Source of the DNA: JAYSFC01 sp041913505 | Lineage (GTDB): Bacteria > Pseudomonadota > Gammaproteobacteria > Burkholderiales > Burkholderiaceae_C | Assembly: GCA_041913505.1 (NCBI GenBank) | Contig: JAYSFC010000063.1 | Span: forward strand, 1-20,057 | Length of the DNA stretch: 20,057 nt | Direction of reading: 5' to 3' | Shown here: positions 13,810 to 20,057 of the stretch, piece by piece | Layout: every line of letters starts with the position of its first letter | Position numbering within the stretch: the first letter of the stretch is position 1 | Program-made: the position numbers and the translations under genes | Notes under the pieces: generated by a model | What the model saw: the letters and a program-made list of their open reading frames with translations, nothing else | Database searches by the model: none | What the model was told of the DNA's origin: nothing

Positions 13810-14946
13810 ATGCGCTTCACGCTCGCCAAACAATCCCTTGCGCTGGCTGCGCTGGCCATGACCTCCCCTCTGCTGTTTGCCCAGACCGCTGGCACCAGCA
13901 GCGTGCAGCTCTACGGCATCGTGGATGTGGCCTACCGCCACACCAACAATGAGGGGCCCGCAGGCAACCCCAGTGGCTCGCTGAACCAGATGGTGGGCGG
14001 CGGCATGTCGCAAAGCCGTTGGGGCATCAATGTGACCGAGGACCTCGGTGGCGGCCTGAAGGCGCTCGTGAACCTCGAGAACCGTTTCAGCGCCGACACC
14101 GGTGTGATCAACTATGGGGCTCCCGCACCGTACTTCCAGCAGTCCTGGGTGGGCATGCAGGGCGGCTTTGGCCGCGTGACGGTGGGCCGCCAGTACAACG
14201 TGCTGTTCGACCTGGTGACCAGCACCTACGCTTCCTACCCCTACTCGCCCTACATGGACGTGTACAAGCCGGAAATCGGCTTCGCCCTGGGTGCGCGCAA
14301 CGACAACATGGTCAAGTACATGGCTGAAGTCGGCCCCGTGCGTGGCGCGTTGCAGTATTCGTTCGACGAGAAGAGCCCCACGGGCGGCAAGACCGTGGGT
14401 GGCTACCTGCGCTATGCCGACAGTGGCCTGGCCGCGGGCCTGGGTTACGAAAGCTACCAGTTTGCCTCGGGCCAGAAGGTGAACGCCTGGATTCTGGGCG
14501 GTTCCTACCGCATGGGCCCCTGGTACTTCAATGCCGGCTATGGCCAGAACAAGGCCGACGATGGCCTGACGGCTACGGACCGCGCCGTGCTGGGCGCCAT
14601 GTGGACCGGTGGCCTCAACGGCGGCTTTGGCGGCCCGGCCTTCCTGGCGGCCAACAAGCGCACCATCTGGAAGCTCGGTGCGGGCTACCAGGTGACCACC
14701 CAGTTGAACCTGGGCATGCACTACTTCCGCGCCAAGCAGACGGGCCTGGTGGACAGCGCCAAGGCCGATGCGGACTTCATCACGATGGCCGCCGACTACG
14801 CTTTCTCCAAGCGCACCGACGCCTATTTCGAAATCGACCACACCAAGCTCAAGGGCGACGCTGTGAGTCTGAACAATTCGGCCGGCGTTGCCAACGGCGC
14901 CAAGAGCCGCACCGGCTTCACGATCGGCCTGCGCCATCGCTTCTGA
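13810..14946 (+). CDS. Outer-membrane general porin, second paralogue
   Basis: The 378-residue precursor has the signal peptide MRFTLAKQSLALAALAMTSPLLFA|Q and a mature start SSVQLYGIVDVAYRH. The conserved motif RWGINVTEDLGGGLKALVNLE appears near residues 70-95, followed by FGRVTVGRQYNVLFD and the C-terminal FTIGLRHRF with terminal Phe. It belongs to the same beta-proteobacterial 16-strand porin family as the preceding gene but is clearly divergent and about 30 residues longer, so it is an old paralogue rather than a recent duplicate. No strong Shine-Dalgarno sequence precedes ATG 13810. A terminator on each side makes it an independent unit with presumably different regulation or selectivity. 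Confidence 0.94.
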   Translation: MRFTLAKQSLALAALAMTSPLLFAQTAGTSSVQLYGIVDVAYRHTNNEGPAGNPSGSLNQMVGGGMSQSRWGINVTEDLGGGLKALVNLENRFSADTGVINYGAPAPYFQQSWVGMQGGFGRVTVGRQYNVLFDLVTSTYASYPYSPYMDVYKPEIGFALGARNDNMVKYMAEVGPVRGALQYSFDEKSPTGGKTVGGYLRYADSGLAAGLGYESYQFASGQKVNAWILGGSYRMGPWYFNAGYGQNKADDGLTATDRAVLGAMWTGGLNGGFGGPAFLAANKRTIWKLGAGYQVTTQLNLGMHYFRAKQTGLVDSAKADADFITMAADYAFSKRTDAYFEIDHTKLKGDAVSLNNSAGVANGAKSRTGFTIGLRHRF

Positions 14947-14980
14947 TGGTGGGCGCGGGCGCTTGCCCGCGTCTGGCTTC

Positions 14981-15007
14981 AAAGCCCCTGCTCGCAGGGG
15001 CTTTTTT
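14981..15007 (+). terminator. Intrinsic terminator after porin 2
   Basis: AAAGCCCCTG and CAGGGGCTTT form a 10-bp stem with a CTCG loop, and six T follow the G/C core. It lies 35 bases after the stop of porin 2 and only 12 bases before the sigma-54-like element of the next operon, separating the two units. Confidence 0.93.
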
Positions 15008-15018
15008 CATTGCGTTGC

Positions 15019-15034
15019 TTGGCACAAGGCTTGC
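15019..15034 (+). promoter_or_regulatory. Candidate sigma-54 promoter of the peptide ABC operon
   Basis: TTGGCACAAGGCTTGC has the -24 GG at 15021-15022 and the -12 GC at 15033-15034 with exactly ten bases between, and matches the RpoN consensus TGGCAC-N5-TTGC. Transcription would start near 15046, about 75 bases before the first permease codon. Sigma-54 often drives nitrogen-linked uptake genes, which fits the operon. The enhancer-binding partner is not identifiable. Confidence 0.7.
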
Positions 15035-15119
15035 GATGTCTCGCATGCGGCATGCAGGCTAACCCGGTCCCATAAGGACGGAGGCCCTGTTAGCATGGCC
15101 GCGACTGAATTGGTTTCAC

Positions 15120-16100
15120 ATGCTTGCTTTTATCCTGCGCCGATTGATACAGGCCGTGATCGTGATGATCGCGGTGGCCTTCATCTCCTTCATGCTGTTC
15201 CAGTTCGTGGGCGACCCCGTGGTCTTCCTGCTGGGCCAGGACGCGACGCCCGAGCAGATCCGTGAGCTGCGCGCCGCCTTGGGGCTGGACCAGTCCTTCG
15301 TGGTGCAGTTCTGGCACTTTCTGGTGAATGCCGCGCAGGGCGAGTTTGGCCTGAGCCTACGCCAGGGCGCACAGGTGTCGCGCCTGATCGCGGAGCGCTT
15401 CCCCGCCACGCTGGAGCTGGCGCTGGTGGCGGCCGTGCTGGCCCTGGTGGTCGGCGTGCCGATGGGCGTGTATGCCGCCCTCAAGCGCGGCACGTTCATG
15501 AGCCAGGTGTTCATGACCCTGTCGCTGCTCGGCGTGTCGCTGCCCACTTTCCTGATCGGCATCCTGCTGATCCTGGTGTTCTCGGTCACGCTGGGCTGGT
15601 TCCCGAGCTTTGGCCGCGGCGAGGTCGTCCAGCTCGGCGGCTGGAGCACGGGGCTGCTGACGGCCAAGGGCTGGCACCACATCGTGCTGCCGGCCATCAC
15701 GCTTGCGATCTTCCAGCTCACGCTGATCATGCGCCTGGTGCGCGCCGAGATGCTCGAGGTGCTGCGCACCGACTACATCAAGTTCGCGCGCGCGCGCGGC
15801 CTCACCGATCGCGCCATCCACTTCGGTCATGCGCTCAAGAACACACTGGTGCCCGTGATGACCATCACCGGCCTGCAGCTCGGCGGCCTGATTGCCTTCG
15901 CCATCATCACCGAGACCGTGTTCCAGTGGCCCGGCATGGGCCTGCTGTTCATCCAGGCCGTGACCTTTGCCGACATCCCCGTGATGGCGGCCTACCTGTG
16001 CCTGATTGCGCTGATCTTCGTGGTGATCAACCTTGTGGTCGATCTGCTGTATTTTGCTGTGGACCCGCGCCTTCGCGTGGGCAAGGCGGGGGGACACTGA
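15120..16100 (+). CDS. Peptide-type ABC transporter permease 1 (DppB/OppB family)
   Basis: The 326-residue inner-membrane protein starts MLAFILRRLIQAVIVMIAVAFISFML, the standard N-terminal helix of DppB/OppB permeases. It has about six membrane segments, the periplasmic FVVQFWHFLVNAAQGEFGLS region, and the cytoplasmic EAA loop EMLEVLRTDYIKFARARGL that docks the ATPase. It ends TVFQWPGMGLLFIQAV and a closing helix followed by DPRLRVG, as expected. With the later permease it would form the translocation channel. ATG 15120 has a weak ribosome site; the best SD-like GGAGG (15080-15084) is 35 bases upstream. The stop overlaps the next gene by one base. Confidence 0.96.
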   Translation: MLAFILRRLIQAVIVMIAVAFISFMLFQFVGDPVVFLLGQDATPEQIRELRAALGLDQSFVVQFWHFLVNAAQGEFGLSLRQGAQVSRLIAERFPATLELALVAAVLALVVGVPMGVYAALKRGTFMSQVFMTLSLLGVSLPTFLIGILLILVFSVTLGWFPSFGRGEVVQLGGWSTGLLTAKGWHHIVLPAITLAIFQLTLIMRLVRAEMLEVLRTDYIKFARARGLTDRAIHFGHALKNTLVPVMTITGLQLGGLIAFAIITETVFQWPGMGLLFIQAVTFADIPVMAAYLCLIALIFVVINLVVDLLYFAVDPRLRVGKAGGH

Positions 16101-17323
16101 TGCAGCCTCCGCGTTTGAAGGCGGGCGGCCGGGCGTTCGCGCACATCGCGCAGTTCCATCCCGAACTCACGGCCTTTCGCCGTGACCTGCACGCGCACCC
16201 CGAGCTGGGCTTCGAGGAGGTCTACACGGCCGCACGCGTCAAAGAGGCGCTGAAGCTGTGCGGCGTGGACGAGATCCACGAGGGCATGGGCCGTACGGGC
16301 GTGGTGGCGGTGGTACGCGGGCGCGGGCAGTCGAGCGGCTCCATGATCGGCCTGCGTGCCGACATGGACGCGCTGCCCATGACCGAGCACAACGACTTTG
16401 CCTGGAAGTCCTGCAAGAGCGGCCTCATGCACGGCTGCGGCCACGATGGGCACACGGCCATGCTCGTGGGGGCGGCGCGCTACCTGGCCGCCACGCGCAA
16501 CTTTGATGGCACGGCCGTGCTGATCTTCCAGCCGGGCGAGGAGGGCTTTGCCGGTGCGCGCGCGATGATCGAGGACGGCCTGTTCGAGCGCTTTCCCGTG
16601 CAATCCGTCTACGCCATGCACAACTGGCCCGCAATGAAGGCGGGGACCGTGGGCATCAACTCGGGCGCCATGATGGCGGCGGCCGACCGCATCACCATCG
16701 AGATCACGGGCCGTGGCGGCCATGGCGCACATGCCTACCAGACCGTGGATGTGGTGCTGGCCTCGGCGCACATCATCACGGCGGTGCAGAGCATCGTCGC
16801 GCGCAACGTGCGTCCGCTCGACAGCGCCGTCATCAGCCTGTGCGCCATGCGCGCGGGCGAGCTGGGCGCGTTCAGCGTGCTGCCGGGCAGCGCCACGCTG
16901 GTGGGCACGGTGCGCACCTTCGATCCGGCCGTGCAGGACATGGTCGAGGCCCGGCTCAAGGAACTGTGCAGCGCCGTGGCCCTGGGGCTGGGCGCCACGG
17001 CCACCGTGCGCTACGAGCGCATCTACCCAGCCACCATCAACACCGAGAGCGATGCGCAGTTCGCCGGCGACGTGGCCGAGGCGCTCGTGGGCGCCGAGAA
17101 CGTGGTGCGCGACCTCGAACCCAGCATGGGCGCCGAAGACTTTTCCTTCATGCTGCAAAGCAAGCCCGGCGCCTACCTGCGCCTGGGGCAGGCGGTGCAG
17201 GGCATGGGCGCCACGGCGTTGCACAACAGCCGCTACGACTTCAACGACGACGTGCTGCCGCTGGGCGCCGCGCTGCATGCGAGCCTGATCGAAAGCGCCA
17301 TGCCGCTGGCGGCAGCGGCCTGA
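16100..17323 (+). CDS. M20-family amidohydrolase (hippurate hydrolase / N-acyl amino acid hydrolase-like)
   Basis: The 407-residue protein is a di-metal M20 peptidase/aminoacylase. Motifs in order are LHAHPELGFEE (30-40), LRADMDALPM (85-94), MHGCGHDGHTA with metal ligands Cys113 and His115, FQPGEEGFAGARAMIEDG with Glu147/Glu148, YAMHNWP with His174, the dimerisation-lid motif GRGGHGAHAY, SMGAEDFSFML and a final LHNSRYDFND. It lacks a signal peptide, so it works in the cytoplasm, where it would release an acyl group from an N-acyl amino acid or peptide. The ATG at 16100 shares its A with the permease stop (TGATG). Its place inside a peptide transporter operon suggests it processes the imported substrate. 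The exact substrate is not deducible. Confidence 0.93.
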   Translation: MQPPRLKAGGRAFAHIAQFHPELTAFRRDLHAHPELGFEEVYTAARVKEALKLCGVDEIHEGMGRTGVVAVVRGRGQSSGSMIGLRADMDALPMTEHNDFAWKSCKSGLMHGCGHDGHTAMLVGAARYLAATRNFDGTAVLIFQPGEEGFAGARAMIEDGLFERFPVQSVYAMHNWPAMKAGTVGINSGAMMAAADRITIEITGRGGHGAHAYQTVDVVLASAHIITAVQSIVARNVRPLDSAVISLCAMRAGELGAFSVLPGSATLVGTVRTFDPAVQDMVEARLKELCSAVALGLGATATVRYERIYPATINTESDAQFAGDVAEALVGAENVVRDLEPSMGAEDFSFMLQSKPGAYLRLGQAVQGMGATALHNSRYDFNDDVLPLGAALHASLIESAMPLAAAA

Positions 17324-17380
17324 GCAAGGCCGGCTGCCAAGCACGCCCGCCCACGGACATTTCACTGGAGGGTCCTACCG

Positions 17381-18961
17381 ATGATGTTTCAGAAAAAACT
17401 GGCTGCTGTGCTTGTCTGTTCTGCGCTTTCTGCTACTGCTTTAGTAGCAAATGCGCAAACCATCCGGGTCGCCAACCAGGGCGATGCGCTGTCGATGGAC
17501 CCGCATTCGCTCAACGAATCGCTGCAGCACAGCATCACGGGGAACGTGTACGAGCCGCTCGTGGGCCGCAACAAGGACCTGAGCCTTGCCCCCGCGCTGG
17601 CCACCGAGTGGAAGCAGCTCTCGCCCACGGTCTGGCGTTTCGAGCTGCGCCGCGGCGTGCAATTCCATGACGGCACGCCGTTCACCGCCGACGATGTGCT
17701 GTTCTCCCTCGCGCGCACCCAGGTCGAAGGCTCCGACATGAAGAGCTACACGAACGACTTCAAGGAAGTGCGCAAGATCAACGACCACGCGATCGAGATC
17801 GAAACCAAGAACCCCTTCCCCATCCTGCCCGACGTGCTCACGCTCGTGTACATGATGAGCAAGAAGTGGTGCGAGGCGAACCAGGCCACGGCGCCCGTGG
17901 ACCGCCGCAAGGGCATCGAGAACGCGGCCTCGTTCCGCGCCAACGGCACGGGCCCGTGGCGCCTGCGCGAGCGCCAGCCCAACGTGCGCACCGTGTTCAC
18001 GCGCAACGGCAGCTACTGGGGCAAGATCGAGAGCAACGCCACCGAGGTCATCTTCACACCCATCGGCAACGACGCAACGCGCGTGGCGGCCCTGCTGTCG
18101 GGCGAAGTGGACGTGATGGAGCCCGTGCCGGTGCAGGACATCGAGCGCGTGAACAACAATCCGCGCACGCGCGCCGTCACGGGCCCCGAGCTGCGCACCA
18201 TCTTCCTCGGCATGGACCAGAAGCGCGACGAGCTGCTCTACTCGAGCGTGAAGGGCAAGAACCCCTTCAAGGACAAGCGCGTGCGCCAGGCCTTCTACCA
18301 GGCCATCGATATCGAAGGCATCAAGAAGAACGTGATGCGCGGTGCTTCCAACCCATCGGCGCTGATGGTGGGGCCAGGTATCAACGGCTTCCAGCCCGAC
18401 ATGAAGCGCCTGCCCTACGACCCCGAGGCCGCCAAGAAGCTGCTGGCCGAGGCGGGTTACCCGAGCGGCTTCGAGGTGTCGCTCAACTGCCCCAATGACC
18501 GCTACGTGAACGATGCGCGCATCTGCCAGGCGGTGGCGGCCAACCTCGCGCGCATCAACGTCAAGATCAACCTCGTGGCCGAGACCAAGGGCACCTACTT
18601 CCCCAAGGTGCTGCGCCGCGACACGAGCTTCTACATGCTGGGCTGGTCCCCTTCCACCTACGATGCGCACAACGTGCTCAATGCGCTCATGGCCTGCGTG
18701 GATGACAAGGGCGCTGGCCAGTTCAACCTGGGCGCCTACTGCAATCCCAAGGTGGACGAGCTGACCCGGAAGATCCAGTCCGAGACTGACAAGGGGCGCC
18801 GCAACGCCATGATCCGCGAGGCGTTCGAGATCCACGCCGCCGACGTGGGCCACCTGCCGCTGCACCAGCAGGCGCTGGCCTGGGGCGTGAGCCGCAAGGT
18901 CAGCCTCGTGCAGCTGGCCGACAACTTCATGCCCTTCAAGTGGATGAGCATCAGCCAATGA
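17381..18961 (+). CDS. Extracellular solute-binding protein, family 5 (DppA/OppA-like)
   Basis: The 526-residue precursor has the signal peptide MMFQKKLAAVLVCSALSATA... cut at about VANA|QTIRV; the cysteine does not form a lipobox. The mature protein shows the SBP family 5 layout: GDALSMDPHSLNESL, VYEPLVGRNKDL, the family signature VQFHDGTPFTADDVLFSL, VRQAFYQAIDIEGIK, and YDPEAAKKLLAEAGYP. It would bind the peptide-like ligand in the periplasm and deliver it to the two permeases. A good ribosome site GGAGGG lies eight to nine bases before ATG 17381. It begins 57 bases after the hydrolase. A hairpin with a T-rich tail follows the stop. Confidence 0.96.
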   Translation: MMFQKKLAAVLVCSALSATALVANAQTIRVANQGDALSMDPHSLNESLQHSITGNVYEPLVGRNKDLSLAPALATEWKQLSPTVWRFELRRGVQFHDGTPFTADDVLFSLARTQVEGSDMKSYTNDFKEVRKINDHAIEIETKNPFPILPDVLTLVYMMSKKWCEANQATAPVDRRKGIENAASFRANGTGPWRLRERQPNVRTVFTRNGSYWGKIESNATEVIFTPIGNDATRVAALLSGEVDVMEPVPVQDIERVNNNPRTRAVTGPELRTIFLGMDQKRDELLYSSVKGKNPFKDKRVRQAFYQAIDIEGIKKNVMRGASNPSALMVGPGINGFQPDMKRLPYDPEAAKKLLAEAGYPSGFEVSLNCPNDRYVNDARICQAVAANLARINVKINLVAETKGTYFPKVLRRDTSFYMLGWSPSTYDAHNVLNALMACVDDKGAGQFNLGAYCNPKVDELTRKIQSETDKGRRNAMIREAFEIHAADVGHLPLHQQALAWGVSRKVSLVQLADNFMPFKWMSISQ

Positions 18962-18966
18962 GGCGC

Positions 18967-18990
18967 GGCCGCCTTGTGCGGCCTTCTTTC
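18967..18990 (+). terminator. Weak intercistronic hairpin after the binding-protein gene
   Basis: GGCCGC and GCGGCC form a 6-bp stem with a CTTGT loop, followed by TTCTTTC. It lies between the binding protein and permease 2, a place where partial terminators or RNA-stabilising hairpins often keep binding-protein mRNA in excess. The T tract is interrupted, so it is unlikely to end all transcription. Confidence 0.4.
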
Positions 18991-19020
18991 GTTACCGTGT
19001 TTCCAGGGACCCGCCCTTCG

Positions 19021-19932
19021 ATGAAAACCACCCTTGCCCGATGGCTCGACAGCGATGTCGGCTACAGCTTCCGTACCTCTCCCGTGGCCCTGGTGGCCGC
19101 CTTCATCGCGGTCGTGTGCGTGTTCTGCGCCGTGTTCGCGGGCTGGGTGGCGCCGCACAACCCGTTCGACCTGAGCACGCTCGAGCTGTCGGACGCGCGC
19201 CTGCCGCCCGCGTGGAGCCCCGAGGGCTCCGTCAAGTACCTGCTCGGCACCGACGATCAGGGCCGCGACATCCTCTCGGCGCTCATCTATGGCGCGCGCA
19301 TCTCGCTCGTCGTGGGGGTGGCTTCGGTACTGATCTCGGTGGTCGTGGGCGTGGCGCTGGGGCTGCTCGCGGGCTTTCGCGGCGGCTGGGTCGATGGCGT
19401 GCTCATGCGCCTGTGCGACGTCATGTTGTCCTTCCCCGCGATCCTCGTGGCGTTGCTCATCGCAGGCGTGGGCCGCGCGGTCTTCCCGAACGCGCACGAG
19501 TCGCTGGCGTTTGGCGTGCTGGTCCTTGCGATCTCGCTCACGGGCTGGGTGCAGTATGCGCGCACTGTGCGCGGCAGCACGCTCGTCGAGCGCAACAAGG
19601 AGTATGTGCAGGCCGCGCGCGTCACGGGCGTTTCGTCGCTCTCCATCATGCGCAAGCATGTGCTGCCCAACGTGTTGGGCCCCGTGCTGGTGCTGGCCAC
19701 CATACAGGTCGCTACGGCCATCATCACCGAGGCCACGCTGTCGTTCCTGGGCGTGGGCGCGCCTCCCACCTCGCCGTCGCTGGGCACGCTGATCCGCGTG
19801 GGCAACGACTACCTGTTCTCGGGCGAATGGTGGATCACCGTCTTCCCCGGCATCATGCTCGTGCTCATCGCGCTGTCGGTGAACCTGCTGGGCGACTGGC
19901 TGCGCGATGCGCTCAACCCCCGTCTGCGCTGA
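19021..19932 (+). CDS. Peptide-type ABC transporter permease 2 (DppC/OppC family)
   Basis: The 303-residue inner-membrane protein has the N-terminal helix of DppC/OppC, SPVALVAAFIAVVCVFCAVFAG, then WVAPHNPFD. The hallmark periplasmic motif YLLGTDDQGRDILSALIYGARISL follows, with further helices, the EAA loop EYVQAARVTGVSSLSIMRKHVLPN, and ITEATLSFLGVGAPP near the end. It pairs with permease 1. ATG 19021 is chosen because it precedes a typical N-terminus; an in-frame GTG at 18940 would overlap the binding-protein gene and add a non-conserved extension. The ATPase gene starts five bases after its stop. Confidence 0.95.
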   Translation: MKTTLARWLDSDVGYSFRTSPVALVAAFIAVVCVFCAVFAGWVAPHNPFDLSTLELSDARLPPAWSPEGSVKYLLGTDDQGRDILSALIYGARISLVVGVASVLISVVVGVALGLLAGFRGGWVDGVLMRLCDVMLSFPAILVALLIAGVGRAVFPNAHESLAFGVLVLAISLTGWVQYARTVRGSTLVERNKEYVQAARVTGVSSLSIMRKHVLPNVLGPVLVLATIQVATAIITEATLSFLGVGAPPTSPSLGTLIRVGNDYLFSGEWWITVFPGIMLVLIALSVNLLGDWLRDALNPRLR

Positions 19933-19937
19933 TTCCC

Positions 19938-20057
19938 ATGTCCCTTCTCGAAGTCAAAAACCTCGTCGTCGAATTTCCTGGCCGCCGCGGCACCTTGCGC
20001 GCGCTGGACGACATCTCCTTCTCCATCGCGCCGGGCGAGATCCTCGGCGTGGTGGGC
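19938..20057 (+). CDS. Peptide ABC transporter ATP-binding protein (5' part only)
   Basis: Only the first 40 codons are in the window. They read as the beginning of an ABC ATPase of the DppD/OppD type: MSLLEVKNLVVEFPGRRG, then ALDDISFSIAPGEILGVVG, which stops just before the expected Walker A GESGSGKS. It starts five bases after permease 2 and would energise the transporter. Whether it is a separate DppD or a fused DppD-DppF protein cannot be seen. Confidence 0.92.
   Translation, partial: MSLLEVKNLVVEFPGRRGTLRALDDISFSIAPGEILGVVG

Noticed and set aside
15095..15265. A short frame from ATG 15095, which has the better-placed GGAGG ribosome site.
   Set aside because: It runs out of frame into permease 1, encodes Arg/Pro/Gly-rich sequence and has no recognisable product; ATG 15120 begins a canonical permease. 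The SD could matter for coupling but this cannot be shown.
17414..17428. Lipoprotein signal in the binding protein (Cys13).
   Set aside because: The residues around the cysteine (VLVCSAL) do not fit a lipobox, which needs a small residue directly before Cys; ANA|Q is a standard signal peptidase I site.
18940..19020. GTG 18940 as the start of permease 2.
   Set aside because: It would overlap the binding-protein gene and add residues without similarity to DppC; ATG 19021 precedes a normal N-terminal helix.
1..20057. CRISPR arrays, tRNA or rRNA genes, insertion sequences, prophage or defence genes.
   Set aside because: None seen on reading both strands: no regularly spaced repeats, no cloverleaf or rRNA-like stretch, and no transposase or integrase motifs.

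Overview
The window is high-GC, densely packed chromosomal DNA. It most likely comes from a beta-proteobacterium of the Comamonadaceae (Acidovorax/Comamonas-like). That placement is inferred from two Omp32-like trimeric porins, a Coq7-type ubiquinone hydroxylase, a short GspC without a PDZ domain, and the gene styles seen. No tRNA, rRNA, CRISPR array, transposase or integrase is visible, and no gene is clearly broken.

Region 1 (1-7838) is a type II secretion (T2SS) locus. On the minus strand the order is gspG-H-I-J-K-L-M-N-D. Almost every junction overlaps or nearly overlaps, and gspD runs off the left edge of the window. gspC is read in the opposite direction and starts only about 23 bases from gspG. 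Together these genes encode the pseudopilus, the inner-membrane assembly platform and the outer-membrane secretin. gspE and gspF are not in view.

Region 2 (7851-10836) holds minus-strand metabolic genes: a cobC-like histidine phosphatase overlapping cobS (late cobalamin assembly), then ilvA (threonine dehydratase). The 321-base stretch upstream of ilvA contains what looks like a transcription attenuator. It has a 28-codon leader peptide ORF with an AGGAGG ribosome site and a Leu-Leu-His-Leu-Leu-stop ending, a hairpin that encloses the Leu codons, and a strong intrinsic terminator ahead of ilvA. This is the most interesting regulatory object in the window.

Region 3 (11158-14946) has an OsmC/YhfA-like protein gene (+), coq7 (-), and two tandem but dissimilar porins (+). 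Each porin is followed by its own strong terminator. A 12-bp perfect palindrome lies between coq7 and porin 1. A 10-bp inverted repeat brackets the porin 2 leader.

Region 4 (15019-20057) is a peptide-type ABC uptake operon (+): permease 1, an M20 amidohydrolase, an extracellular solute-binding protein, permease 2, and the start of an ATPase cut by the window edge. A sequence with ideal sigma-54 -24/-12 spacing precedes it. The operon probably imports an acylated amino acid or peptide that the embedded hydrolase then cleaves, perhaps under nitrogen control; both points are inference.
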